Positions 17,187 to 26,293 of a DNA stretch of 64,000 nucleotides are shown here, in pieces. The position numbers and the translations under genes were made by a program. The DNA is from Methylobacterium phyllostachyos (GTDB taxonomy: Bacteria > Pseudomonadota > Alphaproteobacteria > Rhizobiales > Beijerinckiaceae). Below the pieces are notes generated by a model. It did no database searches. It saw only the letters and a program-made list of their open reading frames with translations, and was not told where the DNA came from. The stretch is from NCBI RefSeq assembly GCF_900103445.1, contig NZ_FNHS01000001.1, positions 1 through 64,000 of the forward strand. Reading direction: 5' to 3'. Position 1 is the first letter of the stretch, and every line of letters begins with the position of its first letter.

Positions 17187-18437
17187 TCAGACCGCACGGG
17201 CCTCGTGCATGGCAAGGATCTGCTCCTGCGAGTAGCCCAGATCTGCCAGCACCTCGTCGGTGTGCTCACCCAGGAGCGGCGAGGCCTTCACCTCGACCTG
17301 CATGTCGGAGAACTTGATCGGGCTTCCGACGGTCAGGTACTTGCCGAGCTTCGGGTGCGCCACCTCGACCACGGTGCCGCTCTCGCGCAGGGACTTGTCC
17401 TCGGCGATCTCCTTCATCGACAGCACCGGCGCGCAGGGGATGTCGTAGGTGCGCAGGATGTCGACCGCCTCGAACTTGGTCTTATCGGCGAGCCACTCCT
17501 CGATCGTCTTGAAGATGTCGAAGATCTTGTCCTGGCGGGCGCGGGGGGTGTTGTAGCCCAGATCGGTGATCCACTCCTCCTTGCCGAGCGCCTTGCAGAT
17601 CGGTGCCCAGGCATGGCCCTGGATCGTGAAGTAGATGTAGGCGTTCGGGTCGGTCTCCCAGCCCTTGCACTTGAGCACCCAGCCCGGCTGGCCGCCGCCG
17701 CCCGCGTTGCCGCCGCGCGGCACCACGTCGGAGAACTCGCCGTGCGGGTATTGCGGGTATTCCTCGAGGTAGCCGAGGGCGTCGAGGCGCTGCTGGTCGC
17801 GCAGCTTCACGCGGCAGAGGTTGATGACCGAATCCTGCATCGACACGGCGACCTTCTGGCCCTTGCCGGTCTTGTTCTTCTGGTGGAGCGCCGTGAGGAT
17901 GCCGATGGCCAGATGCATGCCGGTGTTGGAATCACCGAGCGCGGCGGCGCTGACGGTGGGCGGCCCATCCCAGAAGCCGGTGGTCGAGGCGGCACCGCCC
18001 GCGCACTGGGCGACGTTCTCGTAGACCTTCAGATCCTCGTAGTGATGGCCGTCGGAAAAGCCCTTCACCGAGGCGAGGATCATGCCCGGGTTCAGCTCCT
18101 GGATGCGCGCCCAGGAGAAGCCCATCCGGTCGAGCGCGCCGGGGCCGAAATTCTCGACCATCACGTCGGAGTCCTTGATGAGCTTCTCAAGGACTTCCTT
18201 GCCCGCCTGGGTCTTGGTGTCGAGGGTGAGCGAGCGCTTGTTGGAGTTCAGCATCGTGAAGTAGAGCGCGTCCGCGTCCTCGACGTGGCGCAGCTGGGTC
18301 CGGGTCACGTCGCCAGCGCCGGGGCGCTCCACCTTGATCACATCGGCGCCGAACCACGCCAGCAACTGCGTGCAGGCCGGACCGGCCTGGACGTGCGTGA
18401 AGTCGATGATCTTGATGCCTTCCAGCGGCTTGCTCAT
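17187..18437 (-). CDS. frc: Formyl-CoA:oxalate CoA-transferase
   Basis: Class III CoA-transferase (416 residues) moving CoA from formyl-CoA to oxalate. Family features are [20 protein letters not shown] at the N-terminus, the catalytic aspartate in [14 protein letters not shown] (D169), and a glycine-rich loop ([16 protein letters not shown]) of the kind that covers the active site in formyl-CoA transferases. Together with oxc it completes oxalate catabolism. It lies on the strand opposite oxlT-oxc and about 2.5 kb away. It is preceded by a PAS-domain gene 43 bases upstream on the same strand, so the two are probably co-transcribed. Confidence 0.97.
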   Translation of the reverse strand: MSKPLEGIKIIDFTHVQAGPACTQLLAWFGADVIKVERPGAGDVTRTQLRHVEDADALYFTMLNSNKRSLTLDTKTQAGKEVLEKLIKDSDVMVENFGPGALDRMGFSWARIQELNPGMILASVKGFSDGHHYEDLKVYENVAQCAGGAASTTGFWDGPPTVSAAALGDSNTGMHLAIGILTALHQKNKTGKGQKVAVSMQDSVINLCRVKLRDQQRLDALGYLEEYPQYPHGEFSDVVPRGGNAGGGGQPGWVLKCKGWETDPNAYIYFTIQGHAWAPICKALGKEEWITDLGYNTPRARQDKIFDIFKTIEEWLADKTKFEAVDILRTYDIPCAPVLSMKEIAEDKSLRESGTVVEVAHPKLGKYLTVGSPIKFSDMQVEVKASPLLGEHTDEVLADLGYSQEQILAMHEARAV

Positions 18438-18480
18438 GGGGCGTCCTCCCTTGGAATGATTGGCGTTTCGGTGAAAGGGG

Positions 18481-18939
18481 TCAGGCCGGCACGGCGGCTT
18501 CGAGTTCGGCCACGCGCTGGCGCAGCTGCTTCTCCGCAGTCCAGCGCTCGGTTTCGTCGCGGATCACGGCGACGATTCCGGTCACTTGGTCGGAGGCGTC
18601 CCGCACCATTCCCACCGTGAAGGCGATCGAGAGCTGGTGACCGTCCTTGTGGATCGCCGGCACCCTCAGGGTCTCTGCCCCGTAGCGGGTGGTGCCGGTC
18701 CGCATCGTCTTGGCGTAGCCGTCCCAATGGCGACGGCGGTGCCGCTCCGGCGTGATCAGGTCCAGCGTCCGGCCGAGCGCCTCCGCGGCAGAGAAGCCGA
18801 AGATCCGCTCGGCGGCCGGATTCCAGACGGTGATCGCGCCGTCCGGATCGGCCACCACGACGGCATCCCCGATGGCATCGACGAGTCTCGTGACGTCGGA
18901 CGTCGATCCCATCTGCGTGCAGGTTTCCCCATCGGTCAT
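18481..18939 (-). CDS. Stand-alone PAS domain protein
   Basis: 152 residues, almost entirely one PAS domain with PAC (about 15-130): [44 protein letters not shown], then [36 protein letters not shown] and [14 protein letters not shown] short coiled-coil-like tail follows. No kinase, HTH or cyclase output domain is attached. The PAS/PAC type is close to oxygen- or ligand-sensing folds, but no heme or flavin residue can be assigned with confidence. It is the first gene of a probable operon with frc and lies behind the shared oxalate-promoter motif, so a sensory or regulatory role in oxalate metabolism is plausible but unproven. Confidence 0.88.
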   Translation of the reverse strand: MTDGETCTQMGSTSDVTRLVDAIGDAVVVADPDGAITVWNPAAERIFGFSAAEALGRTLDLITPERHRRRHWDGYAKTMRTGTTRYGAETLRVPAIHKDGHQLSIAFTVGMVRDASDQVTGIVAVIRDETERWTAEKQLRQRVAELEAAVPA

Positions 18940-19024
18940 GGACGGTCTTTCTCTCCGTATGTGGAGCTAAAGTTCCGACTGAGCGACGTTCAGAAGAGCT
19001 ATCCTCCGTGGCGTCGCTGGTATT

Positions 19025-19040
19025 TGGTATGCCATATGCC
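19025..19040. promoter_or_regulatory. Gapped inverted motif upstream of the PAS-frc operon
   Basis: TGGTAT-N5-ATGCC, identical in its 11 fixed bases and spacing to the motif before oxlT. It also contains TGGTATGCCA (19025-19034), a near-perfect small palindrome of the kind bound by FadR/GntR-type regulators. It lies 86 bases upstream of the PAS start in the otherwise gene-free stretch 18940-19237. The rest of that stretch shows no clear gene. Confidence 0.5.
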
Positions 19041-19237
19041 GATATGCGTCAACGGCGGGGTGGCGAGCTGCACTTTCATTCAGGCTAGCTTTGTATCCCG
19101 GAGGTTCCGGATCGGTCGCTCGGGCGGCACGTCCGATCGACCTATCGTGTTCTCAGATTTGCCGCTTTCGGCCGGCAGGAGCACGGCGGCCGACAGCTCG
19201 GACCGGCTGTTCGGCACCTCGCCCTGGAGACCATTCG

Positions 19238-19891
19238 GTGATCCGTTTCGAGAAAGTCAGCAAGGTCTACCGCACGGACGGTCATAAGCGGACCATCCTG
19301 GAACAGGCCACGTTCACCCTGAAACCGGGCATTTCCTACGGAATTCTCGGCATCAATGGCGCCGGCAAATCCACCACGATGCGGCTGATCGCCGGCACGG
19401 AGGATCCGACGCGCGGCAAGATCCATCGTGGCCTGCGCGTCTCCTGGCCGCTAGGCTTCGCGGGCGGCTTCCACCCGAAGATGACCGGCCGCGACAACGT
19501 CGTGTTCGTGGCGCGAATCTACGGGGAGGACCCCCGCAAGGTCCTGGAGTTCGTTGAGGACTTCTCGGAGCTCGGCAGCTACCTCGACGTGCCGATCTAT
19601 ACCTACTCGTCGGGTATGGGCGCGCGTCTCGCCTTCGGCATGAGCATGGCGATCCCGTTCGATTGCTATCTGATCGATGAGATCACCTCGGTTGGCGATG
19701 CGCGATTCTCGAAGCGCTGTGACGAGGTCTTCTCCCAGCGCCGCAAGCACGCGGACATCATCATGGTCTCACACTCCATGGAGACGATCCGGCAGTGGTG
19801 CACGCAGGGCCTCGTGCTGCTCAACGGCCGCGCGATCATCTACGAGGACGTCAACGACGCCATCGAGGTCTACCGGCGCTTGAACGCGTGA
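19238..19891 (+). CDS. Capsular polysaccharide export ATPase (KpsT/CtrD-like)
   Basis: 217-residue ATPase of a polysaccharide ABC exporter. It begins MIRFEKVSKVYRTDG from a GTG at 19238. Walker A is GINGAGKSTT, the signature YSSGMGARLAFGMSMA and Walker B YLIDEITSVGD, followed by VSHSMETIRQWC; these are typical of KpsT/BexA/CtrD. It would energise export of a capsule or similar polymer. The next gene is a KpsE-like chain protein 137 bases downstream. No KpsM-type permease gene adjoins it, which is unusual; the partner must be elsewhere. Confidence 0.9.
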   Translation: MIRFEKVSKVYRTDGHKRTILEQATFTLKPGISYGILGINGAGKSTTMRLIAGTEDPTRGKIHRGLRVSWPLGFAGGFHPKMTGRDNVVFVARIYGEDPRKVLEFVEDFSELGSYLDVPIYTYSSGMGARLAFGMSMAIPFDCYLIDEITSVGDARFSKRCDEVFSQRRKHADIIMVSHSMETIRQWCTQGLVLLNGRAIIYEDVNDAIEVYRRLNA

Positions 19892-20028
19892 AGCGTCGCC
19901 GTCCGCGGCTTTAAGGACATGCTTTTGCCGTCTCCGCGTGGGAGACGACTCGGACGCGGGCGCTGCGCTGCGGTCGAGCGCTTCCGAGCGGATCGACCTT
20001 CGAGGCCGGGGAGGCCGGGAATCAAGCC

Positions 20029-21270
20029 ATGAATATGGAGATCCGGAAAGCCGACGGGCAGCCGGTCACGACCGCGGAGCGCCAGCAGGCGGTCACCGAG
20101 TCGCTGCGCCAGATCGCGCGGATGTCGCGCTTCGCCGATCGCAAGAAGGGGATCCGGTCCTATCAAAGCCACGTCAAGAACGACCCCTGGATCCCGATCC
20201 TGTTCGTGCTCTGCTTTGTGCTGCCGGCCCTCGCCGGCGCCGTCTACTATGGGCTGATCGCGTCGGACCGGTACGTCACCGAGGCGCGGTTCGCGATCCG
20301 GCCGGCCATCGGCACAGCCGACAAGGCGAATCCAGATTCGGTGGGGACCAACTCGGGTGTGCCGAGCCAGATGGTGGCTCAGGACACGATGATCACCCGG
20401 GAATACATCCTGAGCCGGCCCATGCTGGAGACGCTCGAAGCACAGCTGCCGCTGCGCGAATGGTTCAGCAGCGACTCTATCGACTACGCATCGCGCTTCG
20501 ATCCGAGCAAGCCGATCGAGAAGTTCCTGCGCTACTGGAAGCGGCGCGTCGATATCGATATCGAGCCCGGCTCCGGGATCATGTCGGTCAGCGTCGAGGC
20601 CTTCAGCCCGGACCAATCCCTCGCCATCGCCAAGGCCGTCATGAAGGAGGCCGAGCGGATGGTGAACGACCTCAGCGTCAAGGCGCGTGAGGATGCCGTG
20701 GCAGAGAGCACCCGCGAGCTGAAGCTCGCCGAGGAGCGGATGACCAAGATCCGTCTCGCGATGCGCGATCTGCGCAACCGCGAAGGTGTGCTCGACGCGC
20801 AGAAGTCGAATGAGGTCAATCTGAAGATGGTGGCCGAGCTGCGTTCGGCCCGGATCAACCTCGCGGTGCAGCTTGCCATCGGTCAGCGCGATCTCGGGCC
20901 TGAATCCCGCCGGATCATCGACATCAAGCAGCAGATCAAGGATCTCGACGAGAACATCGCCCGGATCGAGCGGCAATCAGCCAGCCAGGATCCGGAACAG
21001 AAGCGCCTGCTCTCGGATGCACTGACGCGGTTCGAAGCGCTCGATAACGATCGCAAGAACGCGGAGAAATACTATCAGCAGGTGCTGGCCGCCTACGAGC
21101 GCTCCCGCATCATCGCAACGCGCCAGATCGAGTTCTTCAGCCCGATCGTCGAGCCGGTTCGGGCGGAATCCTCCGTCGAGCCGCGGCGGATCCTGATGAT
21201 CAGCCTGATTACCGCGGGCTCCGCCGTGCTGTTCGCAGCGGCCATGTTCGCGCGCAAGATGATGGCCTGA
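20029..21270 (+). CDS. Capsule export inner-membrane protein (KpsE/Wzz family)
   Basis: 413-residue polysaccharide co-polymerase/export protein. One transmembrane helix near 60-80 (IPILFVLCFVLPALAGAVYYGLI) is followed by a long periplasmic coiled coil (about 190-350) and a second helix at the C-terminus (RILMISLITAGSAVLFAAAMF). This is the KpsE/CtrB/BexC layout. It is thought to connect the ABC exporter with the outer-membrane polysaccharide channel. It follows the KpsT-like gene; no outer-membrane KpsD gene is seen here. Confidence 0.88.
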   Translation: MNMEIRKADGQPVTTAERQQAVTESLRQIARMSRFADRKKGIRSYQSHVKNDPWIPILFVLCFVLPALAGAVYYGLIASDRYVTEARFAIRPAIGTADKANPDSVGTNSGVPSQMVAQDTMITREYILSRPMLETLEAQLPLREWFSSDSIDYASRFDPSKPIEKFLRYWKRRVDIDIEPGSGIMSVSVEAFSPDQSLAIAKAVMKEAERMVNDLSVKAREDAVAESTRELKLAEERMTKIRLAMRDLRNREGVLDAQKSNEVNLKMVAELRSARINLAVQLAIGQRDLGPESRRIIDIKQQIKDLDENIARIERQSASQDPEQKRLLSDALTRFEALDNDRKNAEKYYQQVLAAYERSRIIATRQIEFFSPIVEPVRAESSVEPRRILMISLITAGSAVLFAAAMFARKMMA

Positions 21271-21323
21271 GGGTCGGCGAACACCGCGCCTTCGTTCAGG
21301 CGCTCGCCGCAGGACCGGATACC

Positions 21324-21351
21324 GGCTCGACGCAAGCCAGCGCGTCGAGCC
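21324..21351. terminator. Bidirectional hairpin between kpsE-like gene and stress gene
   Basis: Perfect 10-bp stem GGCTCGACGC/GCGTCGAGCC with an 8-base loop, between two convergent genes. There is no U tract on either side. Likely a shared terminator. Confidence 0.45.
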
Positions 21352-21396
21352 AAGGCGTTAGACTGGATTCGGATCGCGATGCGGTCGGGGCCGCTC

Positions 21397-21999
21397 CTAA
21401 CGGCTGGTGCCGGTGGGAAGGTCGGATCGGCTTGGCGTCGGTCCGACGGTGCCGCCGGTCCAGCCTTGCGCGCGCCACCCATCGGCGCGCTCGTCGAGGT
21501 CGATCGATCCTGCCCGATCCAGGATGGTGAGGACGTGTTCGGCCCGAGCATCCTCGGCGCGGACCGTCACCAACGTCCCACCCCGGCGCACGCCCTCGGC
21601 GTAGGTCTCGGCCTCGCCCTCGCTCAAGCCCGCCCCAGTCAGGCCACCGATCAGCCCACCGGCAGCCGCCCCGACGCCCGCCGCCGTCACGGCCGCCACG
21701 AGCCAGCCCGCCGCCACGACGGGGCCGAGCCCGGGGATTGCGAGGAGGCCCAACCCCGCAAGCAGGCCCGCACCGCCACCGAGAACCGTACCAACCGTAG
21801 CACCCGTGCCGGCGGAATCGATCGCCTCATCCGGCTGCTCCGCCTTGTCGATGGGCGGTAGCGCAGAGGCGCCGGGCTCCGTCCGGTTCGAGATGATGCT
21901 GATCTCGCTGTGGGGAATGCCGGCCGCTTCGAGCTGGTCCACCGCCCGGGCGGCGGCCTCGTAATCGTCGAACAAAGCGGTCAGGGCGCGCGCGGCCAT
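21397..21999 (-). CDS. YflT-like general stress protein
   Basis: 200 residues. The N-terminus (TALFDDYEAAARAVDQLEAAGIPHSEISIIS) is the heat-induced stress protein YflT-like domain. A glycine/alanine-rich hydrophobic centre (about 70-125: GATVGTVLGGGAGLLAGLGLLAIPGLGP) resembles a glycine-zipper membrane segment. The C-terminal part (GGTLVTVRAEDARAEHVLTILDRAGSIDLDERA) is of the type seen in these proteins. Function is not established; the family is widespread in stress regulons. Confidence 0.75.
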   Translation of the reverse strand: MAARALTALFDDYEAAARAVDQLEAAGIPHSEISIISNRTEPGASALPPIDKAEQPDEAIDSAGTGATVGTVLGGGAGLLAGLGLLAIPGLGPVVAAGWLVAAVTAAGVGAAAGGLIGGLTGAGLSEGEAETYAEGVRRGGTLVTVRAEDARAEHVLTILDRAGSIDLDERADGWRAQGWTGGTVGPTPSRSDLPTGTSR

Positions 22000-22234
22000 G
22001 GCAATCTCCCGAAACTTCGGGCCTCACGCCCGGATCCGTGGCGACGGCGCCCCCGGTTGCAGCGGGAAACGGGACGGCTGTGACCGGGTCAAGCGATCGC
22101 CGACCGGTCAAGCGATGGATCCGCGACGGGTTCCCGTCCGCTCATGCCGGCGTTCTTAACGAGCCGCTAACCATCCACCCGGCAGATCTTGCCGGGTTCG
22201 CCATCGGGGACGCCCCCGCTGCGGACCACGACGG

Positions 22235-24391
22235 GTGGGATCGATGGCGGAGACGGCAAGCGCGCCGGCACGGATGGGCGCTGCGGCGCTCCTGGGACAG
22301 CTCGCGTTGCCGACCCGCAGCGACGTGCAGGCGCTGTCGAAGCGGTCCGATCTGCTGTTCGCCACCGGCGTGCTCGGGATCCTCGCGGTCCTGATCTTCC
22401 CGCTGCCGGCGATGCTGCTGGACCTGCTGCTGGCGGTGTCGATCATCATCTCGGTGCTGATCATGATGACCGGGCTGTCGATCGACAACCCGCTCGAATT
22501 CACCGTCTTCCCGACGTTGCTGCTCATCGCCACGATGTTGCGGCTGGCCCTCAACCTCGCCTCGACCCGCCTGATCCTTGGACACGGCCACGAGGGCACG
22601 GCGGCGGCCGGCCATGTGATCGAGGCCTTCGGTCACTTCGTGATGGGCGGCAACTTCGTGATCGGGATCATCGTATTCGCGATCCTGATCATCGTGAATT
22701 TCGTGGTGATCACGAAGGGCTCGGGCCGTATCGCCGAGGTGGCGGCCCGCTTCACCCTCGACGCCATGCCGGGCAAGCAGATGGCAATCGATGCCGATCT
22801 CTCCGCCGGCCTCATCGACGAGAAGGCCGCCAAGGCCCGGCGCGCGGCTCTTGAGGAAGAATCGTCCTTCTTCGGCGCCATGGACGGCGCCTCGAAATTC
22901 GTGCGCGGCGACGCGGTGGCAGCGCTGCTGATCACCTTCATCAACGTCGTCGGCGGCATCATCATCGGTGTCGCCCAGCAGGGCCTGAGCTTCGGCGATG
23001 CGGCCAAGAGCTACACGTTGCTCACCATCGGCGATGGCCTCGCGAGCCAAGTTCCCGCCCTGATCGTCTCCACGGCCGCTGGCCTTCTGGTCTCGAAGGC
23101 CGGCGTTAAGGGTGCGGCCGATAAGGCGCTTGGCAAGCAGCTCGCCCATTATCCGAAGGCGCTCGGCATGTCGGCGGCGGTGATGCTGCTGATCGCGCTC
23201 CTGCCCGGCATGCCGATGCTGCCGTTCCTGCTGCTGGGCGGCGGCGCCGGCTACGCCGCGTGGCGGATCAACAAGACCAATCTGGAGGCCCCGCCGCTCG
23301 ACGCGCAGGGCGCCCCGATGGACGCCAAGGCCGTCGCGGCGGCGGCGGCTGCCAAGGAGGAGACGGTCACCGATCTGCTCAAGCTCGATGATCTGAAGCT
23401 CGAGATGGGCTACGCCCTGCTCGCCCTCGTCAACGGCGAGGGTCAGGACCGGCTCACGGATCAGATCAAGGCCCTGCGCCGGCAGCTCGCGGCGGAGCTC
23501 GGCTTCGTGATGCCTTCGGTGCGGATCCTCGACAACGTCCAGCTCGACGCCAACACCTACGTGGTGCGGGTGAAGGAGATCGAGGCCGGCACCGGCCGGA
23601 TCTTCCCCGGCCAGTTCATGGCGATGGACCCGATGGGTGGGCAGGTCCAACTGCCGGGCCAGCACATGCTGGAGCCGACCTTCGGCCTGCCGGCCACCTG
23701 GATCGACGCGGCGCTCCGTGATCAGGCGCAACTCAAGGGCTACACGGTGGTGGACGCCGCCACCGTGGTCTCGACCCACCTCACCGAGGTGATCAAGGCG
23801 CATGTCTCCGAACTCCTCAACCACGTCGAGGTCTCGAAGCTGCTGCGCGAGCTATCGAAGGAGCACACCGACCTGCTCAAGGAGATCGTTCCGTCGCAGA
23901 TCGCCACCACGGGCATTCAGAGGGTGCTGCAGTTCCTCCTGGCCGAGCGCGTCTCGATACGCGACCTCGGGGCGATCGTAGAGGCGATCGCTGAGGTGGC
24001 GGGCAGCGTCAAGAACCCGCGCGACGTGGTCGAGCACGTCCGCGCCCGGCTCGGCCGGCAGATCTGTGCGCAGTACCAGGACCAGAATGGCAGCCTGCCG
24101 ATCATCACCCTGTCGCCGGCCTGGGAGCAGGCCTTCCTGGAGTCGATCGTCGGCGAGCGGGAGGAGCGCTACCTCGCGATGCAACCCTCGAAGCTCAGCG
24201 AGTTCGTCACGGCCGTGCGCGATCGGTTCGAGGCGGCGGCGCGGCAGGGCGAGATGCCGGTGCTGGTGACTTCGGCCCAGACCCGGCCATTCGTGCGCTC
24301 GATCATCGAGCGCTTCCGGCGGGAGACGCCGGTGATGAGCCAGGCCGAGATCCACCCGCGGGCGCGGCTGCGGACGGTGAGTTCGATCTGA
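22235..24391 (+). CDS. flhA: Flagellar export apparatus protein FlhA
   Basis: 718-residue inner-membrane component of the flagellar type III export gate. Eight helices (about 40-330) include the FHIPEP-family segments LIMMTGLSIDNPLEFTVFPT and the conserved cytoplasmic loop ARFTLDAMPGKQMAIDADLSAGLIDE. The long cytoplasmic domain (about 360-718) binds chaperone-substrate complexes; GFVMPSVRILDN is recognisable. The start could be ATG 22235 or 22244. It stands apart from other flagellar genes except fliJ and fliI about 1.4 kb downstream on the other strand. Confidence 0.97.
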   Translation: MGSMAETASAPARMGAAALLGQLALPTRSDVQALSKRSDLLFATGVLGILAVLIFPLPAMLLDLLLAVSIIISVLIMMTGLSIDNPLEFTVFPTLLLIATMLRLALNLASTRLILGHGHEGTAAAGHVIEAFGHFVMGGNFVIGIIVFAILIIVNFVVITKGSGRIAEVAARFTLDAMPGKQMAIDADLSAGLIDEKAAKARRAALEEESSFFGAMDGASKFVRGDAVAALLITFINVVGGIIIGVAQQGLSFGDAAKSYTLLTIGDGLASQVPALIVSTAAGLLVSKAGVKGAADKALGKQLAHYPKALGMSAAVMLLIALLPGMPMLPFLLLGGGAGYAAWRINKTNLEAPPLDAQGAPMDAKAVAAAAAAKEETVTDLLKLDDLKLEMGYALLALVNGEGQDRLTDQIKALRRQLAAELGFVMPSVRILDNVQLDANTYVVRVKEIEAGTGRIFPGQFMAMDPMGGQVQLPGQHMLEPTFGLPATWIDAALRDQAQLKGYTVVDAATVVSTHLTEVIKAHVSELLNHVEVSKLLRELSKEHTDLLKEIVPSQIATTGIQRVLQFLLAERVSIRDLGAIVEAIAEVAGSVKNPRDVVEHVRARLGRQICAQYQDQNGSLPIITLSPAWEQAFLESIVGEREERYLAMQPSKLSEFVTAVRDRFEAAARQGEMPVLVTSAQTRPFVRSIIERFRRETPVMSQAEIHPRARLRTVSSI

Positions 24392-24489
24392 GGGCATTGA
24401 GGATACGGCGTTGCCGACCCATTGCGCATCCGCCTGCAGCGGGTGGCACGACCACCTGTCTGAGTCGAACACCGCCGCTGACGATCGAG

Positions 24490-24590
24490 CGCGAGGCGCT
24501 CCCTCTCCCGCACGGGGGACCCGCGCCACGTCCTGCGGACATTTGGCAGCCCACGCTGTGCGTGTCCGCAAGCCTCTGCGGGGCGGGTGC
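24490..24590. repeat. Diverged palindromic repeat (copy 3)
   Basis: Between flhA and the convergent membrane protein gene. CTCCCTCTCCCGCACGGGGGAC and a segment with GTGCGTGTCCGCAAGCCTCTGCGGGG correspond to modules of the 14800-15165 repeat (the latter to the reverse complement of 14813-14842) with several changes. No gene is evident in 24392-24610. Confidence 0.5.
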
Positions 24591-24610
24591 GAAACGCCCC
24601 CTTACCCGCC

Positions 24611-25678
24611 TCAGATCGCCTTCTGCTTGAGCTCCCGCTCCAGCTCGTGCGGGTCGAGCCCGGGGGCGACGACAGGCGGATCCGGGACCACCGCCACCGT
24701 CGGACCGCGCGCGGCCGAGTCGATCGCTGCCGCAAGCCTGGACCGCTCGAAGACGACCACCACAACCACCGAGATCAAGGCCGGGATCCAAAAGTAGAAA
24801 ATCCGGAAGATGATCACCGCCGCGATGATTGCGTCCTTCTGGGCCTCATCGGTGATGTGCATCGCCGTGATGAAGACGATCTCGAAGACGCCGAGACCGC
24901 CCGGGGCGTGCGAAGCTAGGGCCACCGAGAACGAGGCCAGAAAGATCGCCAGCACCGGGATGAAACCCGGGTTCATCGCCTCGGGAAGCGCGAAGTAGAT
25001 GATGCCGGCCGCGCCCAGCAACTCCAGCGGAGCCGCCAGAAGCTGGCGGCCCATGATGCCCGGCCGGGGATATTCGAGCTTGAACGAGCGGATGTGCAGC
25101 GGGCGCAGGTGCAGGATCGAGCCGATCACGTACAGGCCGACGAAGGCCAGCATCCCGATCCCGACAATCAGCGCTATTTTGGGGTCGGTGAGGAAGCCCG
25201 GCAGCCTGCCTTCGAGCCGGCTCAGCAGATGCGGATCCACCACCAGCGTGAAGCCGCCGAGCAGCACCGTGCCAAGGAAGAAGGTGAAGGAGCACAGGGC
25301 CACCAGCACGGCGACCTGCGCCGCGGTCAGGCCCTTGGCGGTGTAGGCCCGGTAGCGCACCAGGGCGCCCGAGAAGACCGAGGCGCCGATATTGTGCGAG
25401 AGCGCGTAGGTCGTGAAGGAGCAGAGCGAGACGAACAGCCACGAGATGTGGCGGATGCCCAGGTGCAGCAGCGCGATTCGGTCGTACCACGCGAGGGCCG
25501 AGTAGGCGACAAGGGTCGAGAGGGCCGCCAGCAGGATCCGGTGCGGCGGGATCGCCAGGATCGCGGCCCAGATCGCCGCGAGCGAGGTCGTCTTTAATTC
25601 CTGGTAGAGAAAATAGCCCGATACGACGACGGCGGCCAGGCCGATGAGCGGCCAGATGAACTCGCTGATCTTCTTCAT
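24611..25678 (-). CDS. Lysylphosphatidylglycerol synthase TM / UPF0104 (YbhN) family membrane protein
   Basis: 355-residue integral membrane protein with about eight predicted helices. It shows the family pattern: LAWYDRIALLHLG, SFTTYALSHNIGASVFSGALVRYRAY, and late HAPGGLGVFEIVFI. This is the flippase-like membrane half found in MprF and in YbhN proteins. No synthetase domain is attached, so it is more likely a lipid or glycolipid flippase-type protein of unknown substrate. Start at ATG 25678 (MKKISEF). Its position between flhA and fliJ appears coincidental. Confidence 0.8.
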   Translation of the reverse strand: MKKISEFIWPLIGLAAVVVSGYFLYQELKTTSLAAIWAAILAIPPHRILLAALSTLVAYSALAWYDRIALLHLGIRHISWLFVSLCSFTTYALSHNIGASVFSGALVRYRAYTAKGLTAAQVAVLVALCSFTFFLGTVLLGGFTLVVDPHLLSRLEGRLPGFLTDPKIALIVGIGMLAFVGLYVIGSILHLRPLHIRSFKLEYPRPGIMGRQLLAAPLELLGAAGIIYFALPEAMNPGFIPVLAIFLASFSVALASHAPGGLGVFEIVFITAMHITDEAQKDAIIAAVIIFRIFYFWIPALISVVVVVVFERSRLAAAIDSAARGPTVAVVPDPPVVAPGLDPHELERELKQKAI

Positions 25679-25824
25679 GAACACCGACGCCCCGGGGAGA
25701 GCCCCTGATGCGCCGTCACGCGGCGCCCTGCAAGCGGCGTGACGCCACCAAGGGCCCCCTTGTCAGGTGATCATGACGGTTTCGTGCCGCGCGCCCGGTG
25801 GAGCCGGCCTCCGCACCCGCCGTC

Positions 25825-26232
25825 TCAGCCCCGGGCGCGGTTCAGCCCGATCCCGTCCATCGCAGCCTGTTCGCGGACCGATTCGGCAGCCCGTTCGGCG
25901 GTGCGCTCCCGATCGTTCAGGATCTCGACCTTCTTCAGCTCCTCGAAGGCCTCGCCCAGCTCGGCCTTGGCCTCGGCAAGCTGCCCCTCCAACGCCTGTG
26001 CGGATTGGCGCATGTTGTCCCGGCGGGTGGCCGCCGCACGGGCATAAGTCGGGTAGGCGAAGTGACCGACATCGGTGATGCCGGCGCGGGCCTCCTCGAC
26101 GGCGACCTCCCGGTCCAACTCCACCGCCATGCGCTGGAAGTCGGCCATCATCATCTCGATTTGAGTCACGCGCCGGCGCTTCTCATCGACCTGGAAGCGG
26201 CGCAGGCGGATCAGCGTGTCACGCGATTTCAT
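25825..26232 (-). CDS. fliJ: Flagellar export protein FliJ
   Basis: 135-residue, highly charged coiled-coil protein beginning MKSRDTLIRLRRFQVDEKRRRV, the FliJ pattern. FliJ interacts with FliI and FlhA during flagellar protein export. It lies directly downstream of fliI on the same strand with a 61-base gap. Weak sequence conservation is normal for FliJ; the call rests on coiled-coil character, length and the fliI-fliJ order. Confidence 0.82.
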   Translation of the reverse strand: MKSRDTLIRLRRFQVDEKRRRVTQIEMMMADFQRMAVELDREVAVEEARAGITDVGHFAYPTYARAAATRRDNMRQSAQALEGQLAEAKAELGEAFEELKKVEILNDRERTAERAAESVREQAAMDGIGLNRARG

Positions 26233-26293
26233 CAGGACGCTCACTCCACGCAACGCTCAAGGCCGTGCCGAGGATCGCGCCTGGCCCGTGCCC

